From Roseivivax isoporae LMG 25204 (GTDB lineage Bacteria > Pseudomonadota > Alphaproteobacteria > Rhodobacterales > Rhodobacteraceae), in contig NZ_JAME01000031.1 of the NCBI RefSeq assembly GCF_000521865.1, forward strand, positions 1 through 60,766: a stretch of 60,766 bases of DNA, written 5' to 3'. Both the position numbers and the translations under genes were made by a program. This document shows, one piece after another, positions 10,983 through 20,459 of this stretch (within the stretch, counting starts at the first letter, position 1; every line of letters begins with the position of its first letter). The notes under the pieces are model-generated. The model worked only from the letters and a program-made list of their open reading frames with translations. It did not search any database and was not told the DNA's origin.

Positions 10983-11284
10983 GAGACCCCCAGACGGCAG
11001 CGGTTAACACATAATGGAGAGACGGCGCTTCTCCAACGGAAAAATGAGAACGTATGGCGAACACACGCGGCCGGTCGTGACCCCGCCTGTCGGCGCGGCA
11101 GGTCGCGCCCGGGCCGGAGGCAGTACCGCCGGTCCGGGCGCATATAGTGCCGCACCGCCTGCTTCGCCATGCCCGGGGCCTGCATTTCCGGGCTGCGCCC
11201 GCCGCGGCGGCGCCATGCCATGGAATCGGCAGGCCGATGGTGATTAAGTGCGCCGAGCCCCGCAGCAGTTCCCGGATCCCGCCG
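10983..11284. other. Intergenic region between uvrA and the Ig-repeat gene
   Basis: About 300 bp between divergent genes. It holds the uvrA SOS box (11048-11062) and a short inverted repeat just beside the uvrA start (GGAGA...TCTCC). I see no convincing additional gene: an in-frame upward extension of the Ig-repeat gene exists but lacks a ribosome binding site and would hide its signal peptide. Confidence 0.5.
11048..11062 (-). promoter_or_regulatory. LexA SOS box (GTTC-N7-GTTC) for uvrA
   Basis: On the minus strand the sequence reads GTTCGCCATACGTTC, an exact GTTC-N7-GTTC direct repeat. This is the LexA operator described for Rhodobacter and other alphaproteobacteria. It lies 66 nt upstream of the uvrA start, a good position for repressing its promoter. 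Confidence 0.85.
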
Positions 11285-12418
11285 ATGCGTCGCCTTCTTC
11301 GCCCCGCGCTCCTGACGCTGGCCCTTATCCTGCCGCCGGCCGTCGTTGGCGCGCAGCCTGACCCCGTCGCCGCGCGCATCCTCGCCGAGGAGGAGATCGA
11401 GGCCGGGTTCACCCTGCCCGTCGCCTGGGTGGGACCGGGCGACGCCGGGGACCGGATCGAGGTGGTGCCGGCTGCGGGGGGCGCGGCGGTCAACAGCGTG
11501 CCCGTGGGCGAGGACAGCCCGACCGCGCTCCGCATGCCCGCGCGGCCCGGGGCCTATACGCTCCGCTACGTGGCGGGCGCGGACGGCGCGGTGCTTGCGA
11601 CGCAAGCCGTCGAGATCCTGCCCGTCTCCGGCTGGCTCTACGCGGTGCCGCGGACCCGCGCCGGCGGCACGCTCGAGGTCGACTGGGACGGCCCCGCCTA
11701 TCCCGGCGACCGCATCGCGCTGGTTCCCGAGGCGGGCGGCGCCGCGGTCGCGGAGACCGGCATCGACGCGGGCGCGCCGCTCGGCATCGCCGTGCCCGAG
11801 GTGCCGGGCCTCTACCAGCTGCGTTATGTCATGGACGAGGGCGCGACCGTGCTCGCGCGCCGCGCCGTCGAGGTCATCGCGGCCGAGGCGACGCTCGCGG
11901 CGCCCGAGGCCGCGCGCGCCGGCGCGCCGGTGGCGGTCGCCTGGACCGGCCCGGCCTTCGACAAGGACCACGTCGCGGTCGCGCGGCCATGGCCCGGGGC
12001 ACCGGCCTACGAGACGCTGACCTATGTGCGCGAGGGCTCGCCGCTGATCGTCGAGATGCCCGCAGCGCCGGGTCTCTACGAGATCCGTTACGTGGCGCCG
12101 CATCTCGGCGACGCCGTGCTGGCGCGACGCGAGATCGTGCTGTCGGCGGTCACGGCGTCGATCGATGCGTCCGCCACGGCCGAGGCCGGCGGGCACATCG
12201 CGGTCACGTGGGAAGGGCCCGACTACCGGCGCGACTTCCTGTCGATCGCGCGCGCCGGCGCGCCGGACGCGGAGGCGCTGGCGGAGGCCTATACCAGCGA
12301 GGACAGCCCGCTGGTGCTGCCGGTGCCCGACGCGCCGGGCGCCTACGAGATCCGGTACCATCTCGGCCGGACCGGCCGCGTCCTCGCCCGCCACGCGTTC
12401 GAGGCGCTCGAGCAGTGA
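11285..12418 (+). CDS. Secreted protein of four tandem Ig-like repeats
   Basis: A 377-residue exported protein. The start MRRLLRPALLTLALILPP gives a Sec signal peptide with cleavage after VVGA near residue 22. The mature part is four repeats of about 85-90 residues. Each has a W-x-GP core near its start (WVGPGDAGD, WDGPAYPGD, WTGPAFDKD, WEGPDYRRD), an SPL/APL-type turn, and a PG-x-Y-x-(L/I)RY strand near its end (PGAYTLRY, PGLYQLRY, PGLYEIRY, PGAYEIRY). These look like beta-sandwich modules. Similar repeats occur, to my recollection, beside VWA domains in rhodobacterial exported proteins; here there is no VWA or membrane anchor. A structural or binding role in the periplasm is inference. Confidence 0.75.
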   Translation: MRRLLRPALLTLALILPPAVVGAQPDPVAARILAEEEIEAGFTLPVAWVGPGDAGDRIEVVPAAGGAAVNSVPVGEDSPTALRMPARPGAYTLRYVAGADGAVLATQAVEILPVSGWLYAVPRTRAGGTLEVDWDGPAYPGDRIALVPEAGGAAVAETGIDAGAPLGIAVPEVPGLYQLRYVMDEGATVLARRAVEVIAAEATLAAPEAARAGAPVAVAWTGPAFDKDHVAVARPWPGAPAYETLTYVREGSPLIVEMPAAPGLYEIRYVAPHLGDAVLARREIVLSAVTASIDASATAEAGGHIAVTWEGPDYRRDFLSIARAGAPDAEALAEAYTSEDSPLVLPVPDAPGAYEIRYHLGRTGRVLARHAFEALEQ

Positions 12419-12422
12419 ACGG

Positions 12423-12460
12423 CGCGCGGGCGGGCAGGCCAATCCGGGGCCGCCCGCGCG
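12423..12460. terminator. Bidirectional hairpin between the Ig-repeat gene and aglK
   Basis: An 11-bp perfect stem (12423-12433 with 12450-12460) with a 16-nt loop fills the 45-bp gap between two convergent stop codons. There is no T-run, but the position suits a shared terminator. Confidence 0.6.
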
Positions 12461-12463
12461 GGA

Positions 12464-13555
12464 TCAGCGGTAGCGCAGCGACCGCTTGTCGTGGAAGAGA
12501 TGCACCTTCTCGGGGTCGGCGGTCATCTTGACCGTGCGGCCGCGCAGGTCCGCATGCACGCCCGGCAGCTTGCCGATCACCGGGTCCTCGCGCTGCGCCT
12601 CGAAGTAGAGGAGCGTCACCTCGCCCAGCGCCTCGGTGATGTCGACCTTGCCCTCGTAGATGTAGTCGGTGGCGCTGTCGGTCCCGACGAAATCCTCCGG
12701 TCGCACGCCGACATTCACCTTGAGCCCGCGATCGGCGTCGGTGGTCGGGACCGCCGACACCGCCGTGCCGCCCGCATCCATCCGGATGCGCGTCTGCGCC
12801 CCGGTCTCGACGATCTCGCCGGGCAGCAGGTTCATGGCGGGCGAGCCGATGAACTGCGCCACGAACTCGCTGTTGGGCGTCTGGTAGAGTTCGAGCGGCG
12901 TGCCCACCTGCGCGATGCCCTTGTTGGCCAGCACGACGATCCGCGTCGCCAGGGTCATCGCCTCGACCTGGTCGTGGGTCACGTAGATCATGGTGGAATC
13001 GGGCATCGATTCCTTCAGCTGCGCGATCTCGATCCGGGTCGCCACGCGCAGCGCCGCGTCTAGGTTCGAGAGCGGCTCGTCGAAGAGGTAGACCTTCGGA
13101 TCGCGCACGATCGACCGGCCGATCGCCACCCGCTGGCGCTGCCCGCCCGACAGCGCCTTGGGCAGGCGGTCGAGATAGGGCCCGAGCTGCAGCATCTTCG
13201 CCGCCTTCTCGACCGCCGCGTTGATCTCGTCCGGGGATTTCTTGGCGATCTTGAGCGCGAAGCTCATGTTGTCGCGGACGGTCATGTGCGGGTAGAGCGC
13301 GTAAGACTGGAACACCATGGCGATGCCCCGCTGGGCAGGGGGCACGTCGTTGACCATCTGCCCGTCGATCTCGAGCGTGCCGCCCGTGATCTTCTCGAGC
13401 CCGGCGATCATCCGCAGGAGCGTGGACTTGCCGCAGCCCGAGGGGCCGACGAACACGATCAGCTCGCCCTGCTTGATGTCGAGGTTGATGTCCTTCAGCA
13501 CGTCGACCGTGCCGCCGTAGGTCTTTGCGACCCCGGTCAGTTTCAGGTTGGCCAT
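12464..13555 (-). CDS. aglK: Alpha-glucoside ABC transporter ATP-binding protein
   Basis: A 363-residue MalK/UgpC-type ATPase energising the AglEFG importer at the inner face of the membrane. Walker A GPSGCGKST (about 37-45), the LSGGQRQRVAIGR signature (about 134-146), Walker B VYLFDEPLSNLD and the switch histidine in VTHDQVEA are all present. The C-terminal third (from about 240) is the regulatory TOBE/OB region of the MalK group. It is last in the aglEFGAK cluster, directly after aglA. Gene order and the neighbouring alpha-glucosidase decide AglK over other CUT1 ATPases. Confidence 0.9.
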   Translation of the reverse strand: MANLKLTGVAKTYGGTVDVLKDINLDIKQGELIVFVGPSGCGKSTLLRMIAGLEKITGGTLEIDGQMVNDVPPAQRGIAMVFQSYALYPHMTVRDNMSFALKIAKKSPDEINAAVEKAAKMLQLGPYLDRLPKALSGGQRQRVAIGRSIVRDPKVYLFDEPLSNLDAALRVATRIEIAQLKESMPDSTMIYVTHDQVEAMTLATRIVVLANKGIAQVGTPLELYQTPNSEFVAQFIGSPAMNLLPGEIVETGAQTRIRMDAGGTAVSAVPTTDADRGLKVNVGVRPEDFVGTDSATDYIYEGKVDITEALGEVTLLYFEAQREDPVIGKLPGVHADLRGRTVKMTADPEKVHLFHDKRSLRYR

Positions 13556-13577
13556 GGCCGGTCTCCTCCCATTTCCC

Positions 13578-15236
<1,659 letters not shown>

Positions 15237-15390
15237 CCGCGTTATCCTTACACTGCTGGCCGTGCACGGCCTGTTGCTGTCCGTCCGGTCTCCTGCGCGT
15301 CCAAGGGGAACGCGATCCTCCCGTCCGGCCTGCCCTTCCTCCCGCGCGCGCGCCCGGCCTCGGACACCGCGCGCCGTTCCCTTCGTCCTG

Positions 15391-16659
15391 TTACTTGACC
15401 GATCCCGCCAGAAGGCCCCGCACGAGGAAGCGCTGCATCGAGAAGAACACGAGCAGCGGCACCGCGATCGACACGAAGGCCGCCGCCGCGAGGATCCCCC
15501 AGTCGCCCCCACGCGAGCCGAGCAGGTCGTCGGCGATCTTGACCGTCATCACCCAGCTTTCCGAGTTCGACGGCAGGAACACCTTGGCCACCAGCAGGTC
15601 GTTCCATGTCCAGAGGAACTGGAAGATCGAGAAGCTGGCGAGCGCCGGGAACGACAGGGGCAGCACGATGCGCGTGAAGATCTGGAAATCCGTCGCGCCG
15701 TCGACCTTGGCGCATTCGATGATGTCCCGCGGAAGGCCGACCATGTAGTTCCTGAGAAGGTAGATCGCGAGCGGCATGCCGAACGCCGTGTGCGCGAGCC
15801 AGACCCCGAGGAAGCTCTGCCCGATGCCGATCTGGTTGTGCAGCGTCAGGAGCGGCACGAGCGCGATCTGCAGCGGGACCACCAGAAGCCCCACGACGCA
15901 GGCGATCAGCAGCCCGCGCCCCGAGAAGTTCATCCAGGCAAGCGCGTAGGCCGCGAAGGCCGCGACGAGGATCGGGATGATCGTCGCCGGGATCGCCACC
16001 GTCAGGGTGTTGATGAACGCCCTGTCCATGTTGTCCGAGGTCAGGATGGTCTCGTAATTGTCGAGCGTGAACTCGGGCGGCGTGTTCGCGGTGATGTAAA
16101 CCGAGGGCGCCCGGTCGATCTCGTCCGCGTCCACGTAGCGGAAATCGCCGTTCTCCTGCACCGTCAGCGACCGCTCGAAGGTCGGCGGCGGATCGGTGAG
16201 GATCTCGTTGCCGTCCTCGTCGGCCGCGGGGAACTCGGGCTCGCCGTCCGCGGGATAGGCGATTTCGAGATTGGTGTCGTCCTGCTCGCCGTCCTCCATG
16301 ACGAAGACCTCGTAGCGGGCATAGGTCTGGCCCGGCTGGGCCGCGCCCGGCGCCCGCGACGTGATGCCGAAGCCCGACACGGTGCCCGAGCCCAGGCCCT
16401 CCTCGTTCTCGAAGAGGTTGCCCGAGAGCACCCAGAGGTCGCCCTCCTGCACCGCGCCGTCGGCGGCGGGCGAGATCCGGTAGGCCTGTTCCACCGGGAA
16501 CATGGCCCGCCACCAGCCGGTTTCGGAGATCTGCGCGCGCTCTCGGAACGACGACACGAGCAGCCCGAGCGTGGGCACGAGCCAGATCAGCACCAGCGCG
16601 ATGACGCTGATGTTGGTGACGATCGAGAGGCCGGATTTCTGTCCTGCGATGTTGTCCAT
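15391..16659 (-). CDS. aglG: Alpha-glucoside ABC transporter permease AglG
   Basis: A 422-residue MalG-like inner-membrane permease. After the first membrane segment (about 13-35) comes a large hydrophilic, acidic periplasmic insertion (about 50-205, rich in E, D, G and P). Five more membrane segments follow. The EAA loop that contacts the ATPase, RDIIECAKVDGATDFQIFTR, lies at about 311-330. Ordinary CUT1 permeases are about 280 residues; the insertion is the AglG hallmark. It starts 13 nt after the aglF stop, so the two are co-translated. Partners are AglF, AglK and AglE. Confidence 0.9.
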   Translation of the reverse strand: MDNIAGQKSGLSIVTNISVIALVLIWLVPTLGLLVSSFRERAQISETGWWRAMFPVEQAYRISPAADGAVQEGDLWVLSGNLFENEEGLGSGTVSGFGITSRAPGAAQPGQTYARYEVFVMEDGEQDDTNLEIAYPADGEPEFPAADEDGNEILTDPPPTFERSLTVQENGDFRYVDADEIDRAPSVYITANTPPEFTLDNYETILTSDNMDRAFINTLTVAIPATIIPILVAAFAAYALAWMNFSGRGLLIACVVGLLVVPLQIALVPLLTLHNQIGIGQSFLGVWLAHTAFGMPLAIYLLRNYMVGLPRDIIECAKVDGATDFQIFTRIVLPLSFPALASFSIFQFLWTWNDLLVAKVFLPSNSESWVMTVKIADDLLGSRGGDWGILAAAAFVSIAVPLLVFFSMQRFLVRGLLAGSVK

Positions 16660-16672
16660 GATGCCGGCTCCC

Positions 16673-17650
16673 TCAGTTCATTTCCTTGCGGGCCTGGACG
16701 ATGTTCCAGACCATGACCGGGGTCACGACGACCATGATGACGAAGGCCACGGCGGTCGCGCGCCCGTCGTCGCGGAACATGTAGTCCATCATGTAGCTGG
16801 GCAGGATCTCGGTATCGAAATTGCCGCCGGTCATGGCGTAGACGATGTCGAAGACCTTGAGCACGAGGATGGTGATCGTCGTCCAGACGACGACGATCGT
16901 CCCCATGATCTGCGGCACCTTGATCTTGAAGAAGATCTGGAACGGGTTCGCGCCGTCGATGATCGCGGCCTCCACCGTCTCCTCCGGGATGCCGCGCAGG
17001 GCGGCCGACAGGATCACCATGGCAAAGCCGGTCTGGATCCAGACGAGGATGAACATGATGAAGAAGTTGTTCCAGAACGGGATCTGCAGCACGTCGATCG
17101 GGTTCATCCCGAAATAGTCGCGCACCGCGTTGATGATCCCGATCTCGGGGTTGTTGGCGTAGACGAATTTCCAGATCAGCGAGGCGCCGACGAACGAGAT
17201 CGCCATCGGCATGAAGATGAGCGACTTGGCGAGGTTGCCCCATTTCAGCCGATCGGTCAGCTGGGCCACCAGCAGGCCGAGGAACGTCGCCGCCGCGGGC
17301 ACGAAGATCACCCACAGGATGTTGTTGAAGAAGGCGATGCGGAAGCCTTCCTCCGAGAACATCTGCGTGTAGTTGCCGAGCCCGATGAAGGTGTCGCCCG
17401 AGCGATTGTAGAGCGAGCGGACGAAGGAGCCGACCACCGGGTAGACCAGGTAGAGCGACAGGAAGAAGATCGCGGGCGCGAGGAACAGCCACGGCCGGAT
17501 CATCGTCGCGCGGCTGATGTTGCGCCCGTGGTCGTCGGTGCGCGCCGGAAAGACGAATTTGTCGAGGACGTAGTTCGACGCGTAGAAATACGCCGCGCAT
17601 CCGCCGACCCCGATGATGATCGTGATGATGCCCTGCAAGGCCGGTGACAT
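16673..17650 (-). CDS. aglF: Alpha-glucoside ABC transporter permease AglF
   Basis: A 325-residue MalF-like inner-membrane permease of the CUT1 class. Eight hydrophobic segments include an extra N-terminal pair (about 5-25 and 50-75). The EAA loop contains RGIPEETVEAAIIDGANPFQ (about 219-238). It pairs with AglG to form the channel for alpha-glucosides. It follows aglE, from which it is separated by a stable hairpin, suggesting lower expression than the binding protein. Confidence 0.9.
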   Translation of the reverse strand: MSPALQGIITIIIGVGGCAAYFYASNYVLDKFVFPARTDDHGRNISRATMIRPWLFLAPAIFFLSLYLVYPVVGSFVRSLYNRSGDTFIGLGNYTQMFSEEGFRIAFFNNILWVIFVPAAATFLGLLVAQLTDRLKWGNLAKSLIFMPMAISFVGASLIWKFVYANNPEIGIINAVRDYFGMNPIDVLQIPFWNNFFIMFILVWIQTGFAMVILSAALRGIPEETVEAAIIDGANPFQIFFKIKVPQIMGTIVVVWTTITILVLKVFDIVYAMTGGNFDTEILPSYMMDYMFRDDGRATAVAFVIMVVVTPVMVWNIVQARKEMN

Positions 17651-17779
17651 GGGGGCTCCTCCCTGGCTGACGCGGCCACCGGATCTCGGGCCCGGGGTGC
17701 CGTCCTGCGCGTCGCCCGCCGCGCGCCGGCCGTCTCAGTCCGCGGGGATCGCGGGTCGGGCCGGCGCGGCGGGACGGGC

Positions 17780-17805
17780 GCGGGCCGGCAAAGGCGCCGG
17801 CCCGC
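17780..17805 (-). other. Intercistronic hairpin between aglE and aglF
   Basis: A 10-bp perfect stem (GCGGGCCGGC / GCCGGCCCGC, loop 6 nt) begins 9 nt after the aglE stop. It has no T-run. Such elements after binding-protein genes commonly protect the upstream mRNA from 3' decay and limit read-through into the permease genes. Confidence 0.6.
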
Positions 17806-17814
17806 AGATCCTCA

Positions 17815-19167
17815 TCACTTCATGCCGTCCCAGCGCGACTGGATTCCGGCCGCCACGGCCTCGGCATCCGTGCCGCCGACATAGTCGATCATGCCGGACC
17901 AGAAGGCGCCCGCGCCGATCTCGGAGGGCATCAGGTCGGACCCGTCGAACCGGAAGGTGGTCGCGTCCTGGATGATCTCGCTCTGGGCGCGCTGCGTGTC
18001 GGTCTGGTACGTCTCGGGGTTCAGGCCCGCATGCGCCGACAGGAACGCCCCCTGCGTCGCCCAGAGCTCGTGCGCGACCGGCAGCTTCAGGAACTCGATC
18101 ATCGCGCTCGCGGCGTCCGAGGGATTGGTGATCCCGAACACCGTGCCCGCGCCCAGGACGGGCTTGCCGAGATCCTTCTCCTCGTAGGCGGGGAAGTAGA
18201 AGAAATCGATGTTCTCGCCCATCTCGGCGTTGTCGGGAAAGAAGGCCGGAATGAACGAGGCCTGCCGGTGCATCATGCATTCCGGCGGCAGCGCGAAGAG
18301 GCCGCCGGGGCTGTCGCGGAAGTCGGTGGTGGCCACCGCCTCGCTGCCGCCGCTGACGAAGTCGTCGTTGCGGGCGAACCAGCCGAACTCCTCGATCGCA
18401 CCGACCACCGCCGGATCGTCGAACGGGATCTCGTTCGTCACCCACTGGTCATAGACCTCGGGCGGCTGGGTGCGCAGCATCATGTCCTCGACCCAGTCGG
18501 TCGCGGGCCAGCCCGTCGCCGCCCCAGAGCCGAGGCCGATGCACCACGGCGTCACGCCGTCATCCGCCATGTCCTCGGTCAGCTCCTTCAGCGCCTCGAG
18601 CGTCTCGGGCACATCGTAGCCCGCCTCGTCGAAGGCGATGGGCGAATACCAGACGAGGCTCTTGAGATCGACGCGGTAGAAGATGCCGTAGAGGTGTTCC
18701 TCCCCGTCGGGGCCGGCATAGGTGCCGAGGTCGACCCAGCTGTCGCCGGCGGCGAAGTTCTCGGCGACCCACTCGCCCGTGCCCTCGGGCAGCGGCGTCA
18801 GGTAGCCCTGCCGCGCCATGTCGGCCGCGAGACCCGGCTGCGGGAAGACCGCGAGGTTCGGCGCGGAACCCGAGCGGGCCGAGATGACGATGTCCTGCTC
18901 GAAGCTGTCCGAGCCCGAGTAGTTCACGTCGGCGCCGGTCGCCTCCTCGAAGTAGCGGAAGACCTCGTCCACCTTCGCCTTCTCGTCGCCGGTCCAGGGA
19001 CCCGTGATCTCGAGCCGCTGGCCCGTGAGGTCGTATTCCTCGGCGAAGGCCTCGTAGCTGTCCCAGGTGAAGGCCCCCTCGCCCACCGGAACGATCAGGT
19101 CCTGGGCGTGCGCCGCCCCAGCGGCGAGCGCCGCGATCGCGACGCTCGTGGAAAGTGTGCGTTTCAT
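17815..19167 (-). CDS. aglE: Alpha-glucoside-binding periplasmic protein
   Basis: A 450-residue solute-binding protein of the CUT1 family. The signal peptide MKRTLSTSVAIAALAAGAAHA (cut before QDL) is clear. The mature domain has typical features (EITGPWTGDEKAKVDEV near residue 55; FSPIAF-like lobes; Trp/Tyr-rich sugar site). GGGAGGAT lies 8 nt before the ATG; an in-frame upstream ATG would bury the signal peptide. It is first gene of the agl operon, with an AAAGCGCTTT operator 66 nt upstream. It captures alpha-glucosides for AglFG-K. Confidence 0.92.
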   Translation of the reverse strand: MKRTLSTSVAIAALAAGAAHAQDLIVPVGEGAFTWDSYEAFAEEYDLTGQRLEITGPWTGDEKAKVDEVFRYFEEATGADVNYSGSDSFEQDIVISARSGSAPNLAVFPQPGLAADMARQGYLTPLPEGTGEWVAENFAAGDSWVDLGTYAGPDGEEHLYGIFYRVDLKSLVWYSPIAFDEAGYDVPETLEALKELTEDMADDGVTPWCIGLGSGAATGWPATDWVEDMMLRTQPPEVYDQWVTNEIPFDDPAVVGAIEEFGWFARNDDFVSGGSEAVATTDFRDSPGGLFALPPECMMHRQASFIPAFFPDNAEMGENIDFFYFPAYEEKDLGKPVLGAGTVFGITNPSDAASAMIEFLKLPVAHELWATQGAFLSAHAGLNPETYQTDTQRAQSEIIQDATTFRFDGSDLMPSEIGAGAFWSGMIDYVGGTDAEAVAAGIQSRWDGMK

Positions 19168-19232
19168 TGTCCAGATCCTCCCGTGATCTATCTGGCGACA
19201 GGTCGCGCATTCATGCAAGGAGAAGTTAACCC

Positions 19233-19244
19233 CAAAGCGCTTTG
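19233..19244. promoter_or_regulatory. AglR operator 1 (CAAAGCGCTTTG)
   Basis: A perfect 12-bp palindrome with the AAAGCGCTTT core typical of LacI-family operators lies 66 bp upstream of aglE. Its twin sits 159 bp away (centre to centre) just before aglR. AglR is the obvious ligand-responsive binder. Confidence 0.75.
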
Positions 19245-19392
19245 ATACGCGCACGCTGGTTCAGAACGCGTCACGAGTCAATGGGGATTACCCCTGCTTT
19301 CCTTGGGGAATCGCAAGATGTCAGCGCTAACGTGGCGTTCAAAAAGGGCTTTCCCCGGGACGCACGGCATGTATTACTTGCAGACGGAATTG

Positions 19393-19402
19393 AAAGCGCT
19401 TT
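19393..19402. promoter_or_regulatory. AglR operator 2 (AAAGCGCTTT)
   Basis: The same 10-bp palindromic core ends 12 nt before the aglR start codon, where binding would block aglR expression. It suggests autoregulation and possible looping with operator 1. Confidence 0.75.
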
Positions 19403-19414
19403 GGGTGCACGCTC

Positions 19415-20443
19415 ATGAACCTGCGCGAGCTTGCGAAACATCTCAACCTCAGCCAGACCACCGTGAGCCGCGCCCTCAACGGCTATCCCGAGGTGAAGGA
19501 GGCGACTCGCCTCAGGGTCGAGGCGGCCGCGCGCCAGTTCAACTACACGCCCAATATGCGCGCCCGCGGCCTCGCAACCGGCCGCGCGATGTGCATCGGG
19601 CACGTCATGCCGATCTCGAAGAAGCACGAGATGGTGAACCCGGTCTTCGGCGACTTCATCACCGGCGCGTCCGAAGCCTATGTCGAGGCGGGCTACGACC
19701 TGCTGCTGACGCTCGTGCCCGACGCCGAGGAGGCGCACCATTACCGCAACATGAAGGCCAAGGGGAACGTCGACGGCATCATCGTGCACGGCCCGCTCAT
19801 GGCCGACCGCCGGATCGCGCTCCTGCAGGAGATCGGCCTGCCCTTCGTCGTGCACGGGCGCGCCTCGGACATGCCGGCCGACTACGCCTGGCTCGACATG
19901 AACAACCGCCGCGCCTTCGACCGCGCGACGGAACTGCTGATCGAACTCGGCCACCGGCGGATCGGGCTGGTCAACGGGCTCGAGCACATGGATTTCGCCC
20001 ATCGCCGGCGCGAGGGCTTCCTTGCCGCGCTGATGCGCCACGGGCTCGAGGTCAACCCCGCCCACCTGCGCGCGGGCGAGATGACCGAGGCCCTGGGCTA
20101 CGGCGCGGCCAGCGACATGCTCAAGCAGCCCGACCCGCCGACGGCCTTCCTGTCGTCCTCCATGGTGACCGCCATGGGCATCTGGCGCGCGCTCGGCGAC
20201 CGGGGCCTGCGGCTCGGGCGGGACGTGTCGCTCATCACCCACGACGACGACTTGGGCTACCTCAAGAACGGACACGACGTGCCGACCTTCACCGCGACGC
20301 GGGCGCCGGTGCGCGACATGGGCCGGCGGGCGGCCGAGATGCTGCTCGAGATGATCCGCGATCCGTCTTGCGGTCCGCTGCAAACCCTGATGGAAGCGGA
20401 GCTGATCCTCGGTCGATCGACCGGCCCCGCGCCGCGCGAATAA
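19415..20443 (+). CDS. aglR: LacI-family regulator of alpha-glucoside use
   Basis: A 342-residue repressor. The N-terminal helix-turn-helix (MNLRELAKHLNLSQTTVSR) is unusually close to the first residue. The hinge NYTPNMRARGLATG (about 46-59) and a full periplasmic-binding-like sugar domain follow. It is divergent from aglE and 16 nt upstream of the beta-glucosidase gene. Two AAAGCGCTTT sites in the shared promoter region point to joint control of the leftward agl operon and the rightward aglR-glucosidase-glk operon. The inducer is presumably an alpha-glucoside. Confidence 0.88.
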   Translation: MNLRELAKHLNLSQTTVSRALNGYPEVKEATRLRVEAAARQFNYTPNMRARGLATGRAMCIGHVMPISKKHEMVNPVFGDFITGASEAYVEAGYDLLLTLVPDAEEAHHYRNMKAKGNVDGIIVHGPLMADRRIALLQEIGLPFVVHGRASDMPADYAWLDMNNRRAFDRATELLIELGHRRIGLVNGLEHMDFAHRRREGFLAALMRHGLEVNPAHLRAGEMTEALGYGAASDMLKQPDPPTAFLSSSMVTAMGIWRALGDRGLRLGRDVSLITHDDDLGYLKNGHDVPTFTATRAPVRDMGRRAAEMLLEMIRDPSCGPLQTLMEAELILGRSTGPAPRE

Positions 20444-20459
20444 CATAGGAGCCCCGCAC

